A DNA stretch of 64,000 nt. Origin: Planctomycetaceae bacterium. Its GTDB lineage: Bacteria > Planctomycetota > Planctomycetia > Planctomycetales > Planctomycetaceae. The notes under the pieces were generated by a model. It searched no databases. It was not told the origin of the DNA and worked only from the letters and a program-made list of their open reading frames with translations. The position numbers and the translations under genes are program-made. The DNA lies in the NCBI GenBank assembly GCA_018699955.1, contig JABISG010000050.1:58661-122660 (forward strand). The letters are read 5' to 3'. This document shows positions 45,055 to 54,865 of the stretch, one piece after another; the first letter of the stretch is position 1, and every line of letters begins with the position of its first letter.

Positions 45055-46569
45055 TCACAGATTGTACAGTTCGTCGAATTTGGCATGCAGATGTCGGACC
45101 AACGGCTCGTGCGATAACTGTTCCCCCGTCACCACCTCGACCAGCCGGTTGGCGCGGTAGGTCTTGCCGCGGTGATGAATGTGCTCGTTCAACCATTCAC
45201 GCAGCGGTGTGAAATCACCTCGGGCGAATTGTTCGTCGAGGTCGCCCAGATCCTTCCGCGCCTGTTCGAAGAACTGGGCCGCATACATGTTGCCCAGCGC
45301 ATACGTGGGGAAATAGCCGATGCCACCGCCACTCCAGTGAATGTCCTGCAAACAGCCCAGCGCGTCGTTCGGTGGCGTGAGTCCGAAGTAACGGGCGAAG
45401 GTCTCGTTCCAAACGCCGGGAACATCGGCCGGCTTGAGATCGCCGGAGACGAGTTTCTGTTCGAGTTCAAACCGCAACATGATGTGCAGGTTGTACGTCA
45501 CCTCGTCGGCCTCGACGCGAATGAATGACGGTTGCACGTCGTTGACGGCATGATAAAAGTCTTCAACGGCGACATCGCCCAACGCCTCGGCAAACGCCTG
45601 TTGTGCGGGCGGATAAAAATGCATCCAAAACGCGCGACTACGACCGACAAAGTTCTCCCACATCCGCGACTGCGACTCGTGAATTCCCAACGACGTGCTT
45701 TCGCCCATCGGCGTGCCATACGCCGACTTATCCAGTCCCTGCTCGTACATTCCGTGTCCCGCTTCGTGAAGCGTCCCGAAAAATGCCCCGGGGAAATGTC
45801 GCTCGTCGTAGCGCGTTGTCAGTCGGCAATCGCCCGGCCCGAATCCCGAGCAGAACGGATGAGCCGCCTCGTCGAGTCGGCCTTGTTCGAAATCGAATCC
45901 AATCTGCGTTGCTGCATTGATGCCGAAATCGCGTTGGGCGTCAGTTGGATACCGTCGGGTGATGATTGTCGAATCGGCACGGACGCCGGATTCCTTGATA
46001 GCAGCGACAAGCTTCACCAGTTCTTCCCTGAGCGGAGTGAAGACTGCCTCGACGTCGGCCGTGCTGGCTCCCGGCTCGTAATGATCGAGCAGCGCATCGT
46101 AGGGAACGCCATCACCGTAACCAATTGCCTCGGCCTCTTCGCGCTTCAATGCAACGACCTGCTCCAACCAGGGGATGAATTCCGCAGCGTCGCCCTTCTT
46201 TCTCGCCGCAACCCACTGCTGCTGCGCGAGCGACGTCACACGGGACATCTCTTCGACCAACCGTCGGGGTAGTTTGGTCGCGCGGTTGTATTCGTGACGG
46301 GTTTCGCGGAGGTTAACGGCCTGCGGCCAATCCTCAGCGCTGTCGCCCATGATTTCCAGCTCGCCGAGTAACTCGCCCACACGCGGCGATGTCGTCCGTT
46401 CATGCACCATGCCCGCCAACAAACTCAGCTGATTCGCCCGATGTTCCACACCACCAGGGGGCAGGTAAGTCTGCTCATCCCAACCCAAAACAGACGCACA
46501 CGATCCCAGCAAGGCGGTTTCGGTGAGGTGTGCGATCAGTTCGGCGTACAGTTCCTGTGGGGTGGCCAT
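45055..46569 (-). CDS. M32 carboxypeptidase (Taq family)
   Basis: A 504-residue metallopeptidase from ATG 46569 (the frame runs further upstream without support). It carries the M32 active site HEAGHGMYEQG, the DVRITTRYDE-like block (CRLTTRYDERHF), GESTSLGIHESQSRMWEN and IHWSGGGIGYFPTYALGNMYA, and has the normal family length. It is a Zn/Co-dependent carboxypeptidase trimming C-terminal residues from peptides in the cytosol. No linked gene suggests a special substrate. Confidence 0.94.
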   Translation of the reverse strand: MATPQELYAELIAHLTETALLGSCASVLGWDEQTYLPPGGVEHRANQLSLLAGMVHERTTSPRVGELLGELEIMGDSAEDWPQAVNLRETRHEYNRATKLPRRLVEEMSRVTSLAQQQWVAARKKGDAAEFIPWLEQVVALKREEAEAIGYGDGVPYDALLDHYEPGASTADVEAVFTPLREELVKLVAAIKESGVRADSTIITRRYPTDAQRDFGINAATQIGFDFEQGRLDEAAHPFCSGFGPGDCRLTTRYDERHFPGAFFGTLHEAGHGMYEQGLDKSAYGTPMGESTSLGIHESQSRMWENFVGRSRAFWMHFYPPAQQAFAEALGDVAVEDFYHAVNDVQPSFIRVEADEVTYNLHIMLRFELEQKLVSGDLKPADVPGVWNETFARYFGLTPPNDALGCLQDIHWSGGGIGYFPTYALGNMYAAQFFEQARKDLGDLDEQFARGDFTPLREWLNEHIHHRGKTYRANRLVEVVTGEQLSHEPLVRHLHAKFDELYNL

Positions 46570-46976
46570 TGGATTCTCTTTCCCTGTTTGTTTCCGTTTG
46601 AGTGGCGTCCGTCCGTTTCTGTGGTGCAACCACGTCGGCACATCAGCAGCCGGGCAGCGTAGTGTAGCTTCCCACACCCGCGACGAAAAACCCAACGGCA
46701 GCCACATCGAATGACTCCAAGCCTACGGAGCCGGTTTCATCAATGCTGGGGCGTACGTTTGGATGCGGTCTGCTGATAAGAAACGGATTCGCGACTTGAG
46801 CAACAGCGAGTTCGCCCGTCGCTATGCGCACTTTCTGCACCGCGACGCCGCGGAAAGGAAAAGTGGGGGGGACCTCGCCGGGGCGATTACCGCGCCCAAT
46901 GGGAAAACGACCACACCAAGGCCGGACTGGGCGCGCAGTGACGACGCCAGTTCTCACAGCGACAATCGTTGGAAGC
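46570..46976. other. Intergenic region, no confident gene
   Basis: 407 bp. A plus-strand frame from 46763 (85 codons, opening MRSADKKRIRDLSNSEFARR) begins plausibly but ends inside the DHH gene and has no family; I do not call it. No repeat or RNA gene was seen. Confidence 0.5.
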
Positions 46977-47939
46977 TCAAACCAGCGCGGTTTCCATTGC
47001 GAGTTCGGCGTCGTAATTGATCAAGTCGACCAATTCCGTTTGCACCCGCGCCGCTTCGTCGTTGTCGATCTGGCACGTTCCCGCAGCAGCGTGGCCACCG
47101 CCGGCGTAACGCAAACACAGAGCACCAACGTTTGTCTTGCAGGAGCGATCGAAGATCGACTTGCCGATGGTGAATACGGTGTTCTGCTTCTTGAAACCCC
47201 AGAGAACGTGCATCGAAATGTTGCATTGGGGATACAGGGCGTAAATCATGAAGCGATTGCAGGCGTAGATCGTCTCTTCGTGTCTCAGGTCGAGAACCAC
47301 AAGATTTTCATGCACCGACGAACAACGCCGAATCTGTTCGACCGATTTCCCCTGTTGTGCAATGTACAACTCCACCCGATCGTGAACGTCGCCCAAGGTG
47401 AGGATTTCATCGATGCTGTGGTTGCGGCAGTAATCGATCAGGTCCATCATCAGTTGGTAATTCGAGACGTTGAAGTCGCCGAAACGTCCCAGCCCGGTTC
47501 GTGGGTCCATCAGAAACGACAACATCGACCAACCCTGTGGGTCCAGCACATCATCGCGTGTGAAGTCGGCAGAGTCGGCTTTATCGACGGCTGCGATCAT
47601 CTCCGGGTTGATGCCGGTAAATCGCTTTCGCCCACCGAAATGCTCGTAAACAACACGCGCGGCCGAGTCGGCTTTAGCATTGAGGATGTAGTTGTTCGTC
47701 ACTTTGCCATAGTTCCGAATGGCTTCGCTTTCATGATGATCGAAGCAGAGGTGGCATCCTTCGACAAACGGCAAATTGGTGATGATATCTCGACCGGTCA
47801 CTTCAATCTTGCCGTCCTGAACGTCTTTCGGATGGACGAACTTGATTTCATCCAGCATGTCGAGTTCTTTGAGAAGAATGGCGCAGACCAGGCCATCGAA
47901 ATCGCTTCGTGTGAGCAAACGGTATTTATCGTTGGACAC
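46977..47939 (-). CDS. DHH-family phosphoesterase
   Basis: A 320-residue protein: motif I TRSDFDGLVCA (Asp13, Asp15), the DHH motif FDHHES (67-69), ADSADF as the metal Asp block, and a C-terminal DHHA1-like GGGHAAAGTCQI. This fits the NrnA/exopolyphosphatase-like branch, which hydrolyses small phosphodiesters or polyphosphate. Cytosolic. The true substrate (nanoRNA, cyclic dinucleotide products or polyphosphate) cannot be separated from sequence alone. Confidence 0.9.
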   Translation of the reverse strand: MSNDKYRLLTRSDFDGLVCAILLKELDMLDEIKFVHPKDVQDGKIEVTGRDIITNLPFVEGCHLCFDHHESEAIRNYGKVTNNYILNAKADSAARVVYEHFGGRKRFTGINPEMIAAVDKADSADFTRDDVLDPQGWSMLSFLMDPRTGLGRFGDFNVSNYQLMMDLIDYCRNHSIDEILTLGDVHDRVELYIAQQGKSVEQIRRCSSVHENLVVLDLRHEETIYACNRFMIYALYPQCNISMHVLWGFKKQNTVFTIGKSIFDRSCKTNVGALCLRYAGGGHAAAGTCQIDNDEAARVQTELVDLINYDAELAMETALV

Positions 47940-48167
47940 TGTGTCTCTCCTGGGTCAACCGCAAGGCGGGATGTGTTTGATTATTGGATCTCGGTGCCGA
48001 CAGGTGCGCTGGAGAACGTGCGCCGTTCTCGCCGCAAACAGCGGGCCGACAGGATTTTCAATGAAAGGATAGGTCACAGCAAACGACAGGGTGACAGCCC
48101 GTCGAAAGTTGATCCTCAAGAATCGTGCCGGTTGTAACGATTGGAGGTGCAGAGAGACTGCAACGCG

Positions 48168-50570
48168 TCATTTCGACGAGGTTGTGACCGTCGGCGGCTT
48201 GCTCTGCTTGAAGCAGACGAGCGAATCGATCCCTTGGGAAATGATGTGTCCGCCGGAGCAAACCAGGTTGCCGTGGACAATTCCGCCGACCGATTTCTGT
48301 GAAGCGATAATCCGACCGCTCTTCAGATTGATGGTCGTCACCGCTGCCGTACTGAGTGGGACATGAAATTGATTGCCAGTGATCAGGCCGCGGCCGCTGA
48401 GCAGCGGCAGTTTTATCGGCTCGGGCCACACCGCATCACCATCGTCAACTCGCAACAGTTCCACCTGTTGACTTCCAACCAACAACAGCTTGCCGTCATG
48501 TACGCCAGCGACATACAACCGACTGCCTCTGGGTTTCTTCCAGTCGAGTGAACCATCCATCAGGTTGACGCAGAACAATTCGTCAGAGTCGCGTGGCGTC
48601 AGAATCACTCGCCCATCGACGACGGTGGCAAGCGAGTCGATCCATTGTCCCGTTGGATTGGAGACTGTGGTCGAGCCGCCGCGGCGTTGTGCCGCGATCC
48701 GCGCCATGGCCATCGCCCGCATGCGGCTTCGCGGATCGGTGTTTTCCGGCTCGCGGTAGCGGTACGACCACATCAACCGCCGGGTGACGACATCGAGAGC
48801 GATCACAATGCCCGCGCCGGTCGGGCAGATCAACACACCATCTTTGTAAGAGGGGCTGAGTCCGGACTTTGCGCGGCGTTCGTTCCGGGTAATGTTCGAC
48901 GGGACCGAATGCAGCGGTTGCGTCCACTCGACTTGCCCGGTTTTCGAATCGAGAACGACTAACCGGATTTGTCCTGCCGATTCCGCCAGACAATAGGACT
49001 TATGAGCCAGCGGCAATGGCGGCCCAAGAAAGAAGTGACCGGTCAGTTCGGTCGGCGAACCGTCTGCCGGCCCGCCTTTCTCCCAAATCGCCTTGCCGGT
49101 GCGGATGGAATACGCGACAAGTCGGTTGTGGGTCTTCGTCGCAAGTGGATGAGCCGCCTGGCTTCTTGACACAGCAAACACGTTGCTGGTTGAAGTTGAA
49201 GAGTATCCCAAACCTTCGATACAGAAGACCATTTCGCCGTCGGCGCTCAAGCTTCCGTAGGTTGAATCGGTAAAAATCCGCTGCAGCAACAGCGGGTCGA
49301 GCAACGATCCTCGGTCTCCGGGAAGCGGGGGAACGGTTCCGTTTCGCAGCTGCTCCAAGGCGGTGTCGCCCAGCGTTTCCCATCGCAATTCACCGCTGGC
49401 CAAATCGAACGCCCGCAAACGATCAACCGTCCGCGCTAACACAATGTTTCCAACGACGAGTGGATTCGGACCGGGAATTGCCGCCTGCTTGTGTTTCTGA
49501 AAATCGTGGGCCAACTCCTCAATTTGCAGTGAGACGTTCACCGTTCCGTCAAAAAACGGCGCGTCATCCCCTTCGACGTCCCACGAACTCGTCGAGGCAG
49601 TCCAGACGGCATCCAGCATCGGCCCTTGACCGGAACTCGAAGCCGTCCGCGATGCGTTGCCGCGCAACATCGGCCATTCGACTGCGATGCCTGGCGATCT
49701 CCTGGCAAGTGGTCCGATCAACGACTTCAGCCATTTGACGGCTTGCTTCTCGTCGTTGAACAGCCTGATCCGCCGGCCCGCCCGCGAGAAGGTGAAATCG
49801 GGATCGGCCTGTTTCAATTCAATCAAACGGTCCTGCGCAGTTTGCTGCATTCCGGCGATGGACCAGGCGATGGCCGACTTCAAACACAGCATGCTGTGCC
49901 GACGATGCCGGTCGTTCGAGTTCATGCGCAATCGTTCAAAACAAAGAGCCGCAACCAAGGGCTGCCCGTGATCCAGATGAGAGGCCCCCAGCAAATAGGT
50001 GGCCTCGAAGCCCGCTCTGGTGTGGAAATGCCGCCGCGAGACGTCGGCCAATCGGGCGATGTTGCCAACTTCCACCGCCGCTTCCAACATCTGTTGCGCC
50101 GGTAAGCCGTACTGCAATTCATACACCTTGCGACCGGCAGGCGGCATTGTGCCGAGCAACTGTTCGGCTTCCAGCTTGATGCTCCGCAATCCAGAACGTT
50201 TCTCGCTGTCAATGAAAAAGGCTCCATCTTCCGGACCATCCAACAGCGACTGCAACGCACCAATTGCTTCGGTAAATTTCAGCGCCTTCAGCGCTGCACG
50301 TGCTCGCCTCAACCGGACGACCAACTTGCGGTCTGCCAAAACGAGGCCCGCTGCCGATTGCTGCGGTTGCGGATCAACCGTGTTCTGCAAACCTGGGCGC
50401 GGCGGAAAAACGCGAAGGGGAACCGGGACGGCTTTCTTCTGTACTGCTTTCTTCTGCACAGCTTTCTTCTGCACAGCCGGAACGGGACGAGTCGGTTTTT
50501 CATCCGCGCCGCAGATCCGTAAAGGCACTGCAGTTGCGAGAATCAGAAACAGCAAACCCCCGTCACGCAT
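48168..50570 (-). CDS. Secreted PQQ-like beta-propeller protein with N-terminal KAVQK repeat
   Basis: An 800-residue exported protein: a signal peptide (1-22), then a Pro/Lys-rich low-complexity part with four successive AVQKK/AVPVP-type units. Next are about 200 helical residues with a TPR-like appearance (RARAALKALKFTEAIGALQSLLD). A propeller follows with PQQ-like repeats (FDLASGELRWETLGD, SIRTGKAIWEKGGP, DSKTGQVEWTQPL, LDVVTRRLMWSYRYREP). The role is likely binding or oxidation of sugars or alcohols, or a scaffold; no PQQ or haem site is proven. Confidence 0.86.
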   Translation of the reverse strand: MRDGGLLFLILATAVPLRICGADEKPTRPVPAVQKKAVQKKAVQKKAVPVPLRVFPPRPGLQNTVDPQPQQSAAGLVLADRKLVVRLRRARAALKALKFTEAIGALQSLLDGPEDGAFFIDSEKRSGLRSIKLEAEQLLGTMPPAGRKVYELQYGLPAQQMLEAAVEVGNIARLADVSRRHFHTRAGFEATYLLGASHLDHGQPLVAALCFERLRMNSNDRHRRHSMLCLKSAIAWSIAGMQQTAQDRLIELKQADPDFTFSRAGRRIRLFNDEKQAVKWLKSLIGPLARRSPGIAVEWPMLRGNASRTASSSGQGPMLDAVWTASTSSWDVEGDDAPFFDGTVNVSLQIEELAHDFQKHKQAAIPGPNPLVVGNIVLARTVDRLRAFDLASGELRWETLGDTALEQLRNGTVPPLPGDRGSLLDPLLLQRIFTDSTYGSLSADGEMVFCIEGLGYSSTSTSNVFAVSRSQAAHPLATKTHNRLVAYSIRTGKAIWEKGGPADGSPTELTGHFFLGPPLPLAHKSYCLAESAGQIRLVVLDSKTGQVEWTQPLHSVPSNITRNERRAKSGLSPSYKDGVLICPTGAGIVIALDVVTRRLMWSYRYREPENTDPRSRMRAMAMARIAAQRRGGSTTVSNPTGQWIDSLATVVDGRVILTPRDSDELFCVNLMDGSLDWKKPRGSRLYVAGVHDGKLLLVGSQQVELLRVDDGDAVWPEPIKLPLLSGRGLITGNQFHVPLSTAAVTTINLKSGRIIASQKSVGGIVHGNLVCSGGHIISQGIDSLVCFKQSKPPTVTTSSK

Positions 50571-50643
50571 CCAGTCGATCTCCGTCTGATAGCCAGATCA
50601 CAAACCACTTCGTTCTCTCAGGCCCGTTTCCCCGCCAATGGCG

Positions 50644-52710
50644 CTACTTCTTTTCCGAATCCGACTTGGAAGCCTTCGGCTTCTCGATCGCTTTGGCTTC
50701 CTTCAATTCAATGAATCCGTCGCCGTTGGTGTCGAGTTTCTTGAACCCTTCTTTCGTGCCAAGGAATTCCCGCAGCGTGAGGTCGCCATCGCCGTTGCGG
50801 TCCATGCGGGTGAACCACTTCGGTGCATCGTCGGCAGCCGGACGATTACTCACCCGATTTCCCAAGACGCGCCGGTAGGAATTGGAAGATGTATTGCCTT
50901 GAGAAAACCCAACCGAAATGACGGCGGGAATTTCGGCCGCTTCAATTCTGCCGTCCTTGTTCTTGTCCAATGTTAAAATCTGCACGTGGGCCGTCTTCAT
51001 TTCCCGCAGGCTCAATCGATCGTCTCCGTTCAAATCGAGTGCGCGGAACAGCGCGTTGCCGTCGCTCGATGCAATGGCACGAATCTGCGTGTCGTACGGT
51101 GCCCGCTGGCGTTTGTACAAATCGATGATTTCCTTGGGATACACTTTGCCGTCCTTGTCGGCGTCCCACAGATTAAACTGAGTGATCAATCCGTTCGGCA
51201 TTTCCTTCTTCTCGACATAGCCGTTGCTGTCGGCGTCGTAACGCATCATGTATCGCTTCGCCGTCTGGTCATAGTTGGCAGTCACGGGCGGCGAAAGATT
51301 GGCCTGAAAATCAATCTTGTTCCCCGGTAACTCAACATCGGCCTTGCCCGACTTCTTTAATTCGGCGGACACCACTTTTAAAACGACGCCCTTCGGCCCT
51401 CCGGTCCTGCCCAGATGAACTTCCATTTGCAGATGCGGTTTGACGGTATTCAGACCGCCGACCTCGTCTTGCTCCAGCTTGCCGTCAGAGTTCTTATCCA
51501 GTTGCTCAAAGAGTTTGGGGACAGCCGAGAAGCTTGCGGCGACGATGCTTCCATCCTGCCCCTTGTATCGCTGCGTGAGGATGGCAAACGATGGCTCGTC
51601 CGTTGCAGTCGGGCCGAGCAAAACAGCCAGCGGCGAACGCGATCTCGCGGAAAACGTTCGAGTGATGCGAACATTGTTACCGTCGGCACGGGCCGGTCGG
51701 CCGTTAATTTCTGCCGGGTACAACAGGTCATTGTCGTCGGCATCTTTGCCCTTCAGCCGATCGCCAGCCTTGGCAACTTCATGCTCCGAGATCACCCCAT
51801 CTTGATCGGTATCGAGTAGTGTTTGCACGTCGGCCGCTCCGCCGCGGCGACTGGAGACGGCCCTCCCGTTGACGATGACAACACCCCCGCCACCGCCGAA
51901 TCGATATCCGCTGCTCCCACTCAGCGCGAAAGCCGGGCCGCCGAAGTACCGGCCAAGGAATTGCCGAACCTCGACCCGATCGACGAGCTTGTTCCTGTTC
52001 GGGTCAAGTCCTGCGATGAATAGCTCGACCTGCTGTGCCGCCGGAAAGCGAATGCGGCCCATCGTAAACCGTGAGTTCTTCAGCGCCTCCTCCCAGGTCG
52101 CTTTTCCGTCGCCATCGGTATCGGCGGCGGCGATCAACTCGTCGACTAACTTTTCGCGTGCCTCGCGGAATGGCTTGCCGTCGAGATACAGCGCAACCTC
52201 AACAATCACCGGCCCACCGGATGTCAGCAGCATAAATCGTTCATTCGGATCCTGCCGATCAACCGTCTCGCGGACCGCGATCACAGTGCCGCCGAAATAC
52301 CTTCGCGTGGCGAACCCGGCCTGCGCCTTAACGGCTACCTTGCGGAGTTCGTCGCGGCGTTTTGCCTCTTCCTTCTGAGCTTCGGCAAGCTTCTGTTTGG
52401 CCTTATCGACATTCTTGATGGCGTCGGCCTTTTGCTGAGGATCAGTCGCTGCGGCTGCCACCTTTTCGGCCTCGGCCAAGGCGCGGGCTGCTTCCCTGGC
52501 CGCCTGTCGGGCTTCGGTCAGTTTCTTGCTCGCCGCCTGTCGCGCTTCGAGTTGCTTCTTGCGCGCTTCCGCCGCCGTTGCGGCAACCCTCACCTTCTTC
52601 GCCGAAACGGCCCGCTTGACCTTCATTTCCGGCAGCGCCGCATCATCACCATAGCCCAGTGATCCAACCGATAACACAACAGCAACAACCAGCAAGAGGC
52701 GAATGGCCAT
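50644..52710 (-). CDS. Secreted coiled-coil protein with eleven EF-hand loops
   Basis: A 688-residue exported protein: a signal peptide (1-21), then about 110 residues of Ala/Lys/Glu-rich coiled coil (ARKKQLEARQAASKKLTEAR...LAEAQKEEAKRRDELRK). Eleven EF-hand-like 12-residue loops follow, among them DTDGDGKATWEE, DTDQDGVISEHE, DKNSDGKLEQDE, DADSNGYVEKKE, DADKDGKVYPKE, DKNKDGRIEAAE, DRNGDGDLTLRE and DTNGDGFIELKE. Some (DPNRNKLVDRVE, DADDNDLLYPAE, DLNGDDRLSLRE) are variant. It should bind Ca2+ outside the cytoplasm; role unknown, possibly structural. Confidence 0.87.
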   Translation of the reverse strand: MAIRLLLVVAVVLSVGSLGYGDDAALPEMKVKRAVSAKKVRVAATAAEARKKQLEARQAASKKLTEARQAAREAARALAEAEKVAAAATDPQQKADAIKNVDKAKQKLAEAQKEEAKRRDELRKVAVKAQAGFATRRYFGGTVIAVRETVDRQDPNERFMLLTSGGPVIVEVALYLDGKPFREAREKLVDELIAAADTDGDGKATWEEALKNSRFTMGRIRFPAAQQVELFIAGLDPNRNKLVDRVEVRQFLGRYFGGPAFALSGSSGYRFGGGGGVVIVNGRAVSSRRGGAADVQTLLDTDQDGVISEHEVAKAGDRLKGKDADDNDLLYPAEINGRPARADGNNVRITRTFSARSRSPLAVLLGPTATDEPSFAILTQRYKGQDGSIVAASFSAVPKLFEQLDKNSDGKLEQDEVGGLNTVKPHLQMEVHLGRTGGPKGVVLKVVSAELKKSGKADVELPGNKIDFQANLSPPVTANYDQTAKRYMMRYDADSNGYVEKKEMPNGLITQFNLWDADKDGKVYPKEIIDLYKRQRAPYDTQIRAIASSDGNALFRALDLNGDDRLSLREMKTAHVQILTLDKNKDGRIEAAEIPAVISVGFSQGNTSSNSYRRVLGNRVSNRPAADDAPKWFTRMDRNGDGDLTLREFLGTKEGFKKLDTNGDGFIELKEAKAIEKPKASKSDSEKK

Positions 52711-53063
52711 CGTTCAATTCTCCAATTCAGACTCTCGTTCCCGGCATAGTCTCACGCGTCCGTTGACTCTACCCGTGGCCAGCAGCCGAAACAACGCCAA
52801 TCCGCGGTGTGGGCGCGTTGCAACCCGAACGTGATTTCGGTGAGGCAGGTTCGTGGATTCCAATACGGTGACTTGAAATCCACCTGGCGAACGTATCTAT
52901 TGTTTAGGTGTGGGCATTTGTTGTTGTGGGCTAGTCAGCGTGCTGGAACGCCACCAAGCCGGTTTGTTGGTGAAACACACTTGATTCGCATTCGGCCGCA
53001 ACAGTACGGCCTGGAGACAAGACCTATGTCAATCCGAAAGCAAAGAAGATAGCGAGGGACATC
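52711..53063. other. Intergenic region, no confident gene
   Basis: 353 bp between divergent genes. A plus-strand frame (52807-53052) is open, but its product is Arg-rich without a recognisable family, so it is not called. The ribosome-binding site GAGGGA of the next gene is at its right end. Confidence 0.5.
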
Positions 53064-53834
53064 ATGCGCGTTCTACTTCTTGCCTGTTCGTTTCTTGCAA
53101 TATCGACTTCTGTCGCCGTGGCAGCAGATGCAGCGGCCCCTGATGTTGGCTCGCCGACATCAGGCCTGTCATGGATCACCTTGATCGGCGTCATGACGGT
53201 CGCTGGAGTCGCTGGTGGTACGGTAAACTACATTCAGATCGCAGAAGACGAAGAAAATGGGTGGAAGGAATGGGCGAAGCGCGTCTTGGCAGGCACGGCG
53301 GCGTCATTCCTGATGCCACTGTTCCTAAATACGATTTCCAGCAAACTTGTTGCCGAAATCCTCGGTGGGACAGCGAAATCCGAAGCCATCTTCGTTTTTT
53401 CCGGTTTCTGCCTTTTGGCCGGAATCTCATCTAGGGCATTCATTCAATCATTGTCTGACAGAATCCTACGCGAAGCGGAAGAAGCGAAGAGGCAGGCGCA
53501 AGAAGCACGTGATGAAGTGACCAACGTCGAAGTGGCAGTGGCGCCGTTTGTGGAACCGGACTCTGAAGACGAAACAGAAGAAGCCCGGCGAGAAGGGTTA
53601 CAGCTCGAACAACCAACTGATGCTGATCGTCAATTTCTGCGGACCATTGATCATGCTCGTTTTACACTGCGATCGATTTCAGGAATTGCACGGCAGGCTG
53701 GACGAATATCGCACGACGAAACCCGGGGGTACTTAGATGCGTTGATTGAGAAAGGTCTCGTCAGAAAGGTCAAGGGCAAGAAAGGCGACCGGTGGGCATT
53801 AACGTTTCGGGGACGAAGGTGCCTTTCTGAATGA
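53064..53834 (+). CDS. Membrane protein with cytosolic winged-helix tail (YEATS-associated-like)
   Basis: A 256-residue protein with GAGGGA 6 bp before ATG. A signal-like first segment (1-21) and three more membrane helices (about 36-58, VLAGTAASFLMPLFLNTI and AIFVFSGFCLLAGISSRAFI) are followed by a charged helix (LREAEEAKRQAQEARDEV) and a C-terminal winged helix (FTLRSISGIARQAGRISHDETRGYLDALIEKGLVRKVKGKKGD). The membrane part resembles proteins annotated as YEATS-associated, a loose recollection rather than a search result. The nuclease gene follows on the same strand 158 bp on. The role is unknown; sensing plus DNA or effector control is inferred. Confidence 0.72.
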   Translation: MRVLLLACSFLAISTSVAVAADAAAPDVGSPTSGLSWITLIGVMTVAGVAGGTVNYIQIAEDEENGWKEWAKRVLAGTAASFLMPLFLNTISSKLVAEILGGTAKSEAIFVFSGFCLLAGISSRAFIQSLSDRILREAEEAKRQAQEARDEVTNVEVAVAPFVEPDSEDETEEARREGLQLEQPTDADRQFLRTIDHARFTLRSISGIARQAGRISHDETRGYLDALIEKGLVRKVKGKKGDRWALTFRGRRCLSE

Positions 53835-53998
53835 CTGATCTATCAACACGTTCCATCGTAGTCTGCAACTCCGGCTGTGCCGACTGCGGTGTGTGTACGA
53901 CGCTGATGGTGCAACATCAGCCTACTCGCATTCAAATACAAGACACTCTGTGATGGATTCTGTCAAATCAACACCAATCACTAACAACGGAGATGATC

Positions 53999-54727
53999 AT
54001 GTTGGATATCAGTGGTTTAACATCTGAAACACGGTATGGTTGCCCGGCGGCGGATCAGATTCTGATCAATCGCTTTTACTCTGTCGGTTACTCGTATTAT
54101 TTCCGGCAAGCCAAATGGGCACTGGAGATTGTCGATCCGGACAAAAAGGATCTGGATGAAGTCGAGCGCCTGAATAATTTCCGGCCCGACTTTCGCGTCC
54201 CCAAGCGATTTCGGGCCGACCTGAGCGACTTCTCCGGCAGTGGCTTTGACCGCGGACATTTGGTCGCAAGTGCCAACCAGAATGACGAAAACATCCAGAA
54301 CAGTGAAACGTTCCTGCTCTCGAACATGTCGCCACAGACACCCAGTTTTAATCGGCAGAAATGGAGACAATTGGAATCCGCCGTCCGGAAGCTGGATGGG
54401 AAGGCAAACGTGTTGGAAACCTATGTGATTACCGGCCCCATCTTCGATTTCTTTGCTTCGATCAAGATGATCGGCGAAAGCGATCGCAACGGCATCAGCA
54501 TTCCCGTGCCGAGTAGTTTCTTCAAGTGTGTTCTGACGGAAGAAAAGAACGGCAGGTTGAAGATGTGGGCGTTTGAAATGCCGAACGAAGCACTCAGCGG
54601 TGATCTCGAAGAGTTTCGAGTGTCCACATCGTTCATTGAGCAGAGAGCGGGAATATCGCTGTGGGATAATCTCACGGGACCTGAGATTGAGAAGGAAAAG
54701 AAAAAGACACGCGCCATGTGGCGATGA
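53999..54727 (+). CDS. DNA/RNA non-specific endonuclease (NUC1 family), no signal peptide
   Basis: A 242-residue beta-beta-alpha metal nuclease. ATG 53999 is better than 53993 because ACGGAG is only then at a useful distance. The catalytic motif is D84-R-G-H87 with N109 (LSNMSPQTPSFNRQKW), and the remaining family blocks (WRQLESAVRKLD, YVITGPIF) are present. It cleaves DNA and RNA with Mg2+. Related enzymes are usually exported with an inhibitor or signal peptide; this one has neither, and the preceding gene encodes a membrane/winged-helix protein. A conflict or defence effector is possible but unproven. Confidence 0.9.
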   Translation: MLDISGLTSETRYGCPAADQILINRFYSVGYSYYFRQAKWALEIVDPDKKDLDEVERLNNFRPDFRVPKRFRADLSDFSGSGFDRGHLVASANQNDENIQNSETFLLSNMSPQTPSFNRQKWRQLESAVRKLDGKANVLETYVITGPIFDFFASIKMIGESDRNGISIPVPSSFFKCVLTEEKNGRLKMWAFEMPNEALSGDLEEFRVSTSFIEQRAGISLWDNLTGPEIEKEKKKTRAMWR

Positions 54728-54780
54728 ACGCGCCGGTGATGCAACGCCAGACGATTGATTACGACACCACGCTGACACAA

Positions 54781-54819
54781 AACAGCCCGGCTTCTCGGCA
54801 GGCGAGAGACCGGGCTGTT
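54781..54819. terminator. Terminator between convergent genes
   Basis: AACAGCCCGG (54781-54790) pairs with CCGGGCTGTT (54810-54819), followed by TGTTAGTTT on the plus strand and by TTTTG on the minus strand. It serves the nuclease gene and the convergent secreted protein gene. Confidence 0.7.
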
Positions 54820-54865
54820 GTTAGTTTCAACTGCACGGGTTGCAGTCGTGTGACGTCCGTTCTGG

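Noticed and set aside
46763..47020. 85-codon plus-strand frame with plausible opening
   Set aside because: It runs into the convergent DHH gene, becomes Arg/Pro-rich and has no recognisable family; kept only as a note in the gap entry.
52807..53052. 81-codon plus-strand frame
   Set aside because: Arg-rich, no ribosome-binding site, no family; the region is better read as the upstream spacer of the 53064 gene.
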